A DNA stretch of 64,000 bases from assembly GCA_934525065.1 (NCBI GenBank), contig CAKSYX010000007.1, forward strand, positions 6,020 through 70,019. The letters are read 5' to 3'. The position numbers and the translations under genes are program-made. This document shows positions 57,471 to 64,000 of this stretch, piece after piece. The notes beneath the pieces are model-generated. The model did not search any database, was not told the DNA's origin, and worked only from the letters and a program-made list of their open reading frames with translations. The DNA is from an uncultured Eubacteriales bacterium. GTDB taxonomy: Bacteria; Bacillota; Clostridia; Oscillospirales; Acutalibacteraceae. Each line of letters opens with the position of its first letter. Position 1 is the stretch's first letter.

Positions 57471-58337
57471 TTATTCCGAGGCGAGAGACCAAAACATCTT
57501 TGCAGACTCCGGCAGCTGCTTTTTTTCGTTACAGACAAGTGCAATGCGCGAAACCAACGCCGGTGAATCAATTTGCAAAGCAGACATTCCCTGAGGCAGT
57601 TTTTTCGGCAGACCGGACGGCGGAATTAAGCCCACACCGATACCGCCGAGAGCGAGGTCAAGTGTCATTCCTGCATCATCATTGACGCAAAAAACAGACG
57701 GAGAAAGTCCCCTCGCCTCAAAGGCAGCCTGAATAACATTCTGCCAACGACGATAAATAATAATCGGAATATCTGCAAGCTCCTCAAGAGTAACTTTTTC
57801 CTTTCCTGCGTCTTTAAAGTAATGCTCCTCTCCAACGGCAACCATGGTTTCTTCGTAAAGATACGAGGCTTCAAGCTCTCCGGCTGAAAAAGGTGTTCTG
57901 ACAATTGCCATATCAATTTTGCGGTTTCGCAATTTTTCAAGCAGCTCATATGTATTTGCGCTGAAAACAGAAAGCATAACATTCGGGTGTCGCAGTGTAT
58001 ACTCGCGTGCCCATTTGGTAAATAAAGTACCTTGCACCGAGGAAACCACGCCGATGCTCAGTGTACCTTTTGTGCCTTTTTTGAACTGAGAAATTTCCTC
58101 TTTTGCACCATCGCACATACCGAGAATTTCAAGTGCCCGGCGATAAAAGCACAACCCGGCGTCATTTGGGCACAAATGCCGTCCCTCGCGTGAAAACAAT
58201 TGACAGCCAAGTTCCTCCTCCAGTGCATGCAGCTGAAAAGTCAACGGCGGCTGCGTCATGCTAAGCTTTTTCGCAGCAGCGGTGACGGTTTTTTCTTCAA
58301 CAACCGTCACAAAATATTTGAGCTGTTTTATATCCAT
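57471..58337 (-). CDS. LysR family transcriptional regulator
   Basis: 288 residues, GGAGAAG before the ATG. N-terminal helix-turn-helix IKQLKYFVTVVEEKTVTAAAKKLSMTQPPLTFQLHALEEELG, then a two-lobe effector-binding domain with LSIGVVSSVQGTLFTKWAREY and LALGGIGVGLIP. Divergent from the ABC exporter genes with an AT-rich 166-bp intergenic region containing several T-N11-A-like dyads (58365-58400). It probably controls its own gene and the exporter; inducer unknown. Confidence 0.93.
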   Translation of the reverse strand: MDIKQLKYFVTVVEEKTVTAAAKKLSMTQPPLTFQLHALEEELGCQLFSREGRHLCPNDAGLCFYRRALEILGMCDGAKEEISQFKKGTKGTLSIGVVSSVQGTLFTKWAREYTLRHPNVMLSVFSANTYELLEKLRNRKIDMAIVRTPFSAGELEASYLYEETMVAVGEEHYFKDAGKEKVTLEELADIPIIIYRRWQNVIQAAFEARGLSPSVFCVNDDAGMTLDLALGGIGVGLIPPSGLPKKLPQGMSALQIDSPALVSRIALVCNEKKQLPESAKMFWSLASE

Positions 58338-58401
58338 AGCACTTCTCCAAAAAGAATTGAGTCTATATAAATTTTATATAATTATAGCATAAATTATATA
58401 T

Positions 58402-58430
58402 TTTACAAGAGGTTTTTTTTGTATTATAAT
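58402..58430 (+). promoter_or_regulatory. Promoter of the ABC exporter operon
   Basis: TTTACA (58402-58407) and TATAAT (58425-58430) with a 17-bp spacer; AT-rich dyads upstream (58360-58400) may bind the LysR protein. Confidence 0.65.
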
Positions 58431-58509
58431 CTAAAGCACTGATCTATTTGATTGAAACATAACAAAGTATATAAACGCAATATAGGTATAAAAACTGTGG
58501 GGGATGAAT

Positions 58510-60267
58510 ATGAAGCATCTTATTGAGTGTTTGAAAAAATATAAGTTTCAAAGCGTTTTGGCACCGCTGCTCAAATGTCTGGAGGCCTGCTTTGACCTTG
58601 CCGTTCCGCTCATTGTTGCGAACATCATTGACAAGGGAATCGGCGAAGGCAACAAAAGCTACATTGTGAACCGCTTTTTTCTTCTTCTTGCAATGGCGGC
58701 TCTCGGCCTTGCAAGCTGCATTGTGGCGCAGTTTTTTGCCGCAAAGGTTGCCGTTGATACCTCGGCAGACCTGCGGCACAACCTGCTTTCAAAAATTCAG
58801 TCGCTCAGTCTAAACGAGCTTGATTCGGTAACCTCTTCAACGCTCATTACAAGAATGACCAGCGACATAAATCAGGTTCAGAACGGGCTGAATATGTTTT
58901 TGAGGCTGTTCATGAGAAGTCCGTTCATCGTATTCGGCGCAATGATACTCGCATTCATAATCAACGCAAAGCTTGCGCTCATTTTTGTCGGCGCGATCGC
59001 ACTGCTATTTGTAATCGTTTTCAGCATAATAAAAATCACCGCGCCGCTTTATAAGGGCGTTCAGCAAAACCTCGACGGTGTTACGGAAATTACAAACGAA
59101 GACCTTGACGGCGTCCGCGTTATCCGCGCCTTTTCCCGGGAGGAAAAGCAAAAGGAAAAGTTTAAAAAGCAAAACAGTGTTCTGCTCTCTTCTCAAATAA
59201 AGGTGGGAGAAATTGCGGCGATTATGAATCCGCTGACATATGTTGTTGTCAACGGCGTTATCATTCTTGTTCTGTGGCTCGGAGCAAAGAAAATCAACTC
59301 CGGTCTGCTCCTTGCCGGCGATATCATTGCCCTCATCAATTATATTTCTCAGATTCTCATTGAGCTCGTCAAGCTTGCGAACCTCATCACCCAGCTCGGC
59401 CGCTCCGTTGCGGGAATGAACCGAATCGGTCAGATTCTTGATATGGAAAGCTCCATGTGCTTTCCATCGGGAGACGGTGCGGAAAATTTGGAAAGCGAAG
59501 AGGCCATCCGCTTTGAAAACGTCAGCTTTAAATATCAGGGCGGCGGAGAAAACTCGCTTTCGAACATTTCATTCTCCGTTAAGACGGGAGAAACAGTCGG
59601 CATAATCGGAGCCACAGGCAGCGGAAAAACAACGCTCATCAATTTGATTTTGCGCTTCTATGACACAACAGAAGGCAAAATACTTTTCCGCGGAAAATCG
59701 CTTGAGGAATACTCTCAAAAAAAGCTGCGAGATATGATTACGGTAGTCCCACAAAAAGCGCAGCTTTTCAAGGGTACGGTCAGAAGCAACCTCCTGCTCG
59801 GAAACGAAAACGCAACGGACGAAGAACTTTGGAATGCGCTTGAAATGGCTCAGGCGGCGTCCTTCATCCGCGAAAAGCCCGGCAAACTCGACGAGCCGGT
59901 TGAACAGGGCGGCGCGAACTTTTCAGGCGGCCAGAAGCAAAGGCTGACGATTGCACGTGCCCTTGCTTCGCTCAACGCCGAGCGTCCGCTCGGTTTGAAA
60001 GAAAGAATTCTGATTCTTGACGACAGCTTTTCCGCCCTTGATTTCGCAACCGATGCGGCACTGAGAAAAGCACTCAGGTCACTGCCCAAGGACGTGACGG
60101 TATTCATGATCAGTCAACGCGCAGGTTCGCTTTCCGCAGCCGACCTCATTCTGGTACTTGACGACGGTGAACTCGTCGGAAAAGGCAGGCATGAACAGCT
60201 GCTCTCCTCGTGCGAGGTATACAAAGAAATTTATGAAAGCCAGTGCTCCGGGGGTGAAGCTAAATGA
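58510..60267 (+). CDS. ABC exporter half-transporter, subunit 1 (degenerate-site Walker B)
   Basis: 585 residues from ATG 58510 (GGGGG seven bases upstream; ATG 58504 is too close). Six membrane helices (about 15-300), then the ATPase: Walker A GATGSGKTTLI, Q-loop VVPQKAQLF, signature FSGGQKQRLTIARAL, Walker B ILILDDSFSALD, H-loop replaced by SQRAGS. The residue after the Walker B Asp is Asp instead of catalytic Glu and the switch His is Gln, so this is the non-catalytic partner of a heterodimer such as TM287/288 or BmrCD. Overlaps the next gene by ATGA. Confidence 0.94.
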   Translation: MKHLIECLKKYKFQSVLAPLLKCLEACFDLAVPLIVANIIDKGIGEGNKSYIVNRFFLLLAMAALGLASCIVAQFFAAKVAVDTSADLRHNLLSKIQSLSLNELDSVTSSTLITRMTSDINQVQNGLNMFLRLFMRSPFIVFGAMILAFIINAKLALIFVGAIALLFVIVFSIIKITAPLYKGVQQNLDGVTEITNEDLDGVRVIRAFSREEKQKEKFKKQNSVLLSSQIKVGEIAAIMNPLTYVVVNGVIILVLWLGAKKINSGLLLAGDIIALINYISQILIELVKLANLITQLGRSVAGMNRIGQILDMESSMCFPSGDGAENLESEEAIRFENVSFKYQGGGENSLSNISFSVKTGETVGIIGATGSGKTTLINLILRFYDTTEGKILFRGKSLEEYSQKKLRDMITVVPQKAQLFKGTVRSNLLLGNENATDEELWNALEMAQAASFIREKPGKLDEPVEQGGANFSGGQKQRLTIARALASLNAERPLGLKERILILDDSFSALDFATDAALRKALRSLPKDVTVFMISQRAGSLSAADLILVLDDGELVGKGRHEQLLSSCEVYKEIYESQCSGGEAK

Positions 60268-62018
60268 AAAAAGAGAAAGCAAAAAACGGAACGATGAAAA
60301 AGGTTCTTTCCCTCGTGAAGCCTTACCGTGCCCTCATTGCGCTCAGCATACTTTGCGCACTGTTCAGCGTTGCGGGTGCGCTGCTCATTCCGGTTTTCAC
60401 CGGTGATGCAATCGACTTTATGCTCGGCCCCGGTAAGGTTGACTTTGCCGTTGTCGGCAAAAAAGCTCTTCTCATCGCCGCTGCCGCTGCGATTGCCGCC
60501 GCCGCGCAGTACCTGATGGCAGTTTTCAACAACAAGGCGGCCTACAACATCTGCCAAGGTCTGAGGAACCGTCTCAGCAACAAGCTGCACACTCTTCCCG
60601 TATCCTTCCTCGACAGTCACTCCTCGGGCGATATTCTCAGCCGCATGACCGCTGACATCGACTCTTTTTCAGACGGCCTCCTGATGGGCTTTACGCAGCT
60701 TTTTACAGGCGTTATAACCATTGCCGCTATCCTCGGAATAATGTTTTCAATCAACTGGATAATTGCGCTTGCCGTTGTTGTTCTGACGCCTTTTTCAATT
60801 CTCATTGCGCGCTTTATTGCCTCAAGAACCCACCGCTATTTTACAGAACAGGCGGAAATACGCGGTGACGAAACTGCGCTCGTCAATGAGCTGATTGAAG
60901 GTCAGGCAGTGCTCAAAGCTTTTGCAGCCGAGGAAAAGAGCCTTCGCGAGTTTGACGACATCAACGAAAAGCTTCGCTCCTCCTCGCTCAAGGCGACCTT
61001 CTTTTCGAGCCTTGTCAACCCGAGCACGCGACTGATAAACAACATCGTTTATGCCATAGTTGCTCTTATCGGTGCGTTCTTTGCAATTTCCGCCGGCTCA
61101 GCTTCGATCACAGTCGGAACGCTCAGCGTTTTTCTCAGCTACGCCGGCCAATATGCAAAGCCGTTCAATGAGATAAGCTCGGTCGTCACCGAGTTTCAGA
61201 ACGCACTCACCTGCGCTCAGAGGATTTTTGATATTCTTGAAGAGGACGACCAGACCGCTGAAAGCGAAAATCCGCTTTCACCCCCGGCGGACGGAAACGT
61301 TTCCTTCCAAAACGTCTGCTTCAGCTACAGCCGCGACAGAAAACTCATTGAAAACTTCAATCTTAACGTCAAGGCAGGTCAGCGAGTTGCAATTGTCGGC
61401 CCGACAGGCTGCGGAAAAACAACGCTCATTAACCTCATTATGAGGTTCTATGACGTGGACTCCGGTTCAATTTCGGTTGACTCATGCGATATTCGTGACA
61501 TGACGCGCCATGATCTTCGTTCGCGCTACGGAATGGTGCTTCAGGACACATGGCTTTCAGGCGCAACGGTCAGGGAGAATATCGCCTACGGCAAGCCCGA
61601 CGCCACGGACGAAGAAGTTATTGCGGCAGCTAAAGCGGCTCATGCGCATTCCTTCATCAAGCGACTTCCGAAGGGCTATGACACACCGGTCATAGCTTCG
61701 GGAGCGAACCTTTCCGCCGGACAAAGACAGCTTCTCTGCATTGCAAGAGCAATGCTGGTTCTTCCGCCGATGCTGATTCTTGACGAAGCGACCTCTTCAA
61801 TCGACACCAGAACCGAGATGAGGGTTCAGTCCGCATTTGCATTGATGATGAAGGGCAGAACAAGCTTCATCGTTGCCCACCGCCTTTCAACGATACGCGA
61901 AGCAGACATCATCCTCGTGATGAAAAACGGAAAAATCATTGAACAGGGAAAACACAACGAACTGCTGGAGAAAAACGGCTTTTACGCCGAGCTTTACAAC
62001 AGCCAGTTTGCAAAATAA
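60264..62018 (+). CDS. ABC exporter half-transporter, subunit 2 (catalytic)
   Basis: 584 residues, GGGGGTG before the ATG. Six membrane helices then the ATPase: Walker A GPTGCGKTTLI, Q-loop MVLQDTWLS, signature LSAGQRQLLCIARAM, Walker B MLILDEATSSID with catalytic Glu, H-loop VAHRLSTI. The signature reads LSAGQ instead of LSGGQ, the known asymmetry of TM288-type subunits. Together with subunit 1 it should export a drug, lipid or peptide. Confidence 0.95.
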   Translation: MKKEKAKNGTMKKVLSLVKPYRALIALSILCALFSVAGALLIPVFTGDAIDFMLGPGKVDFAVVGKKALLIAAAAAIAAAAQYLMAVFNNKAAYNICQGLRNRLSNKLHTLPVSFLDSHSSGDILSRMTADIDSFSDGLLMGFTQLFTGVITIAAILGIMFSINWIIALAVVVLTPFSILIARFIASRTHRYFTEQAEIRGDETALVNELIEGQAVLKAFAAEEKSLREFDDINEKLRSSSLKATFFSSLVNPSTRLINNIVYAIVALIGAFFAISAGSASITVGTLSVFLSYAGQYAKPFNEISSVVTEFQNALTCAQRIFDILEEDDQTAESENPLSPPADGNVSFQNVCFSYSRDRKLIENFNLNVKAGQRVAIVGPTGCGKTTLINLIMRFYDVDSGSISVDSCDIRDMTRHDLRSRYGMVLQDTWLSGATVRENIAYGKPDATDEEVIAAAKAAHAHSFIKRLPKGYDTPVIASGANLSAGQRQLLCIARAMLVLPPMLILDEATSSIDTRTEMRVQSAFALMMKGRTSFIVAHRLSTIREADIILVMKNGKIIEQGKHNELLEKNGFYAELYNSQFAK

Positions 62019-62072
62019 TTCGCTGTCGGCTTTCCGCTTTCAGTGCAGGCCGAAGAGTAAAACAAAAAAAAG

Positions 62073-62112
62073 CAGGCCGAAAAACACTGCAACGTGTTTT
62101 TCGGCCTGTTGA
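62073..62112 (+). terminator. Terminator of the ABC exporter operon
   Basis: A perfect 15-bp stem (CAGGCCGAAAAACAC with 62094-62108), 6-base loop, then TTGATTT. Confidence 0.88.
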
Positions 62113-62115
62113 TTT

Positions 62116-62391
62116 AAGCTGAGAAAAGTCGAATCAAATGCGGTTTTTTAAAGCATATTTCCGCCGATACTGCGCCCCAAAGCCTCGCAATGCGTCAGCA
62201 TTACTCACCTTTTTGCCTTGTCTCAACAAAAATTTGCTATTAAAAAACTGCTTTGCACCTGAAGGACTTGTTTTTCCGTGCAGTATGGTGCTTCTTTGGC
62301 GAAACCATACTGACGTAAGCGTACCAAAAAGTGCCGCAATGTGCGGGAAAACAAGTTATTCAGGCACATTGGATTCAACTTTCCTCAGCTT
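62116..62391 (-). repeat. TIR-bounded dispersed repeat, full-length copy C
   Basis: 276 bp closely matching copy A along its whole length, with ends AAGCTGAGAAAAGT and ACTTTCCTCAGCTT (13 of 14 complementary). It lies between the ABC terminator and the stop codon of the TPM gene (4 bp away), so here it is at the 3' side of a minus-strand operon, not in a leader. Same orientation as copies A and B. Confidence 0.85.
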
Positions 62392-62395
62392 GATT

Positions 62396-63229
62396 TTAGA
62401 AGCTGCTTGAAGCTCCGCCTCCGCCGGAGGAACCGCCTCCGCCCGAGAAGCCGCCGCCACCGCCGGAAAAGCCTCCCCCGCCGCCGAAGAAACCTCCGCC
62501 GTGGTATCCGCCGCCGTGGTAGGTGTCGTCATCGTCAAACACGTCAAAGAACGAACCGCCGCGTCTGACTCTTTTTACTCGCCTTATTATATTCGTCAGA
62601 ATGACAACCACTATTCCGAAAATAAGAATGACAAGTTCAAGGTCGGTCTCGTCAAAGCTGAAGTCAGCGTCGTCACTGTTATCAAAGAGACCGAAAGGGT
62701 CGTCGTCCTCTGTTCCGGCAATACGGGCAATATCATATTCGTCGCAGACCTCGTCAATAAGTACCGAATAAACACTGGCAAGACCTTCGGAAAAGTTATC
62801 CTCCGAAAAATACGGATTGCCGTATTCTCTGAGGATTCTTCCGCATTTGCTGTCGTTAAGTGCGCCTTCAAGGCCATAGCCGACCTCGATTCTCACCTTT
62901 CTGTCGCCGACGGAAAGAAGGAGCAAAACACCGTTGTTCTCTTCCTTATCGCCGAGTTTCCACGAGCGGAACATCTCGTTCGCATAAGTTTCAATGTCCG
63001 AGCCTTCAAGTGAGCTGACCGTTGCAACGGCAATCTGCGCTTTGGTTTCGCGGTAGAGTTCCTCTCCCTGCTGCTGAATCGTTTTCCTGTCCGTTTCGGA
63101 TATTACCGAAGCAAAGTCATTGACAAAAAGGTCGAATGTATGCGCCGGAAAGTTCAGCGCAGAAGCGCACGGAGCAAGAATGAGCAGGCAGAGAAGAAGA
63201 GCAGCTGATAGAGACAAAAATCTTTTCAT
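62396..63229 (-). CDS. TPM-domain membrane protein (YgcG family)
   Basis: 277 residues; weak ribosome site, six bp after lemA, so probably coupled. Signal peptide (1-24), TPM domain (FVNDFASVISETDRKTIQQQGEEL through GRILREYGNPYF, about 35-155), one transmembrane helix (about 190-210), then a Gly/Phe/Ser-rich tail of about 35 residues. LemA-TPM pairs are widespread and linked to the cell envelope; TPM proteins may bind thylakoid/photosystem or phosphatase partners in plants. The role here is unknown. Confidence 0.92.
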   Translation of the reverse strand: MKRFLSLSAALLLCLLILAPCASALNFPAHTFDLFVNDFASVISETDRKTIQQQGEELYRETKAQIAVATVSSLEGSDIETYANEMFRSWKLGDKEENNGVLLLLSVGDRKVRIEVGYGLEGALNDSKCGRILREYGNPYFSEDNFSEGLASVYSVLIDEVCDEYDIARIAGTEDDDPFGLFDNSDDADFSFDETDLELVILIFGIVVVILTNIIRRVKRVRRGGSFFDVFDDDDTYHGGGYHGGGFFGGGGGFSGGGGGFSGGGGSSGGGGASSSF

Positions 63230-63235
63230 TTCAAA

Positions 63236-63808
63236 TTAAAACTGTACGCTCGGAGCTGTCTGGGCGTTTTCATCGGCAGAGAAGAGCTCCGCTTTCTCAA
63301 AGCCGAACATACCTGCAAGGATATTCTTCGGAAAGCTGCGGATCGCAAGGTTATACTCCTGAACGGCAGCGTTGTAATCGCGCCTTGCAACGGCAATTCT
63401 GTTTTCTGTTCCCGAAAGCTCATCCTGAAGGGCAAGATAGTTCTTGTCAGCCTTCAATTCCGGATAGGCTTCGGTCACGGCGTTGACCCAAACGGAAATC
63501 GCTTTGTCGAGCCGATCGTTCGCCTGCGAAAGGCTTTCGCCGTTCGTAGCTTTTGAAACAGCCGCACGTGCTTCGGTAACTTCGGTGAGGGTTGCTTTTT
63601 CAAAGTCGCTGTAGCCTTTGACGGTTGCAACAAAATTCGGAATCAGGTCTGCCCTGCGCTGAAGCTGGGTCTGAACGTCCGCCTGCTTTGCTTCAACGGC
63701 TGTCTGCTTTGCAACGAGGGTGTTGTAGCTTCCGGCAACAAATCCGGCAAGCATACCGAGCACAACAAGCACGGCAAGAACAACAATCAAAACTTTTTTG
63801 CTTTTCAT
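63236..63808 (-). CDS. lemA: LemA family protein
   Basis: 190 residues, AGGAGG before the ATG. N-terminal transmembrane helix (6-27) then a helical bundle: YNTLVAKQTAVEAKQADVQTQLQRRADLIPN, YPELKADKNYLALQDELSGTENRIAVARRDYN and VQEYNLAIRSFPKNILAGMFGF. All are LemA signatures. First gene of the lemA-TPM operon. Confidence 0.97.
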   Translation of the reverse strand: MKSKKVLIVVLAVLVVLGMLAGFVAGSYNTLVAKQTAVEAKQADVQTQLQRRADLIPNFVATVKGYSDFEKATLTEVTEARAAVSKATNGESLSQANDRLDKAISVWVNAVTEAYPELKADKNYLALQDELSGTENRIAVARRDYNAAVQEYNLAIRSFPKNILAGMFGFEKAELFSADENAQTAPSVQF

Positions 63809-63870
63809 AAATTCATCCTCCTGAAAATAGGTGACGTAAGCTGTTTGCTTTCGTCATCTATATTAACCGC

Positions 63871-63899
63871 ATTATACTATATTTTTCGCAGGAAGTCTA
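63871..63899 (-). promoter_or_regulatory. lemA promoter
   Basis: TAGACT (plus 63894-63899) and TATAAT (plus 63871-63876) on the minus strand, 17-bp spacer. Confidence 0.65.
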
Positions 63900-63925
63900 T
63901 AAATTTTTTTGAAACAAAAAAATGG

Positions 63926-63965
63926 GCTGTCGCATTTAGCGCAGACCAAAGAGCAAAACAAAAAG
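63926..63965 (+). repeat. Short direct repeat matching 62022-62066
   Basis: GCTGTCG, then a TTTAG/TTCAG block, GCAGACCAAAGAG and CAAAACAAAA recur here and at 62022-62066 in the same orientation, about 80 percent identical with an 8-9 bp gap. The pair brackets the repeat copy C/TPM/lemA segment. At 62 kb it precedes the ABC terminator; what follows here lies outside the window. Confidence 0.4.
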
Positions 63966-64000
63966 AAAAAGACTATATTTCACGAAGCTTATCAAAACCG

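Noticed and set aside
1..64000. CRISPR array, prophage or complete insertion sequence
   Set aside because: No regularly spaced short repeats, no integrase, transposase or phage structural genes were found in any frame.

Overview
The window looks like chromosomal DNA of a spore-forming Gram-positive member of the Clostridia, probably an Oscillospirales/Ruminococcaceae-type gut anaerobe. Sequence support for this: a SigK-type sporulation sigma factor that still carries a pro-sequence, a SpoIVFA/SpoIVFB-like pair directly upstream of the clostridial radical SAM plus DUF2344 genes, strong GGAGG-type ribosome binding sites, TTGACA/TATAAT promoters, many U-tract terminators, formate-tetrahydrofolate ligase, and DUF421/DUF4363 and MecA-like genes. 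The genus assignment is inference. I see no phage, transposase, CRISPR array or rRNA; one tRNA-Leu is present.

Layout. 0-4.1 kb (minus): a zinc-ribbon/PASTA membrane pseudokinase followed by two glycosyltransferase-like genes, the last running off the left edge. 4.2-6.5 kb (minus): sigK and two tandem MgtC/SapB genes behind an attenuator-like leader. 6.6-12.8 kb (minus): the conserved blocks rbgA-lepB-rplS and SpoIVFA-like/SpoIVFB-like/radical SAM/DUF2344. 12.9-14.3 kb: an orphan TrkH, divergent from a DUF5058/membrane protein/M20 peptidase cluster (14.4-17.4 kb). 17.4-18 kb: decayed coding sequence with a 39-codon ORF and a perfect terminator. 18-23.1 kb (minus): lysoplasmalogenase-like protein, GPH sugar symporter, and a trkA-trkH potassium system. 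23.4-25.8 kb: a GH31 glycosidase. 25.9-27.6 kb (minus): an unknown secreted or anchored protein and a SanA-like protein. 27.7-34 kb (plus): an ArsR/SmtB metal sensor; an atypical sigma-factor/zinc-finger/AAA+ operon; then a stand-alone HMA protein and a Zn/Cd P-type ATPase. 34-40.6 kb (minus): uvrA, uvrB, fhs. 40.9-44.3 kb (plus): DUF421, DUF4363, NfeD, SPFH protein, rpe, with mecA-like convergent to rpe. 44.9-48.6 kb (plus): DUF4015 glycosidase-like protein, tRNA-Leu, DUF1538 membrane protein and a double-PII protein. 48.8-53.9 kb (minus): a giant SGNH plus eight-Ig-repeat secreted protein and a catalytically degenerate D,D-carboxypeptidase homologue. 54-57.4 kb: metallophosphoesterase, FAD oxidoreductase, YgjP-like peptidase, YbjQ. 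57.5-62 kb: LysR regulator divergent from a heterodimeric ABC exporter. 62.1-63.8 kb (minus): TPM-domain protein and LemA.

The most interesting items are: (1) the 28.4-31.3 kb operon pairing a highly divergent sigma-70-like protein, a Hx3Cx2C zinc-finger anti-sigma-like protein and a CbxX-type AAA+ ATPase with a degenerate first AAA module, a candidate undescribed regulatory system; (2) a family of about 275-bp terminal-inverted-repeat elements with two long copies, one internally deleted copy and one relic, two of which begin exactly at predicted transcription starts; (3) a pseudokinase and a pseudo-carboxypeptidase that have each lost all their catalytic motifs but keep intact reading frames; (4) SmtB-type operators in the zinc-ATPase promoter matched to an ArsR gene 3.5 kb away; (5) a terminator-like structured leader before the mgtC pair.
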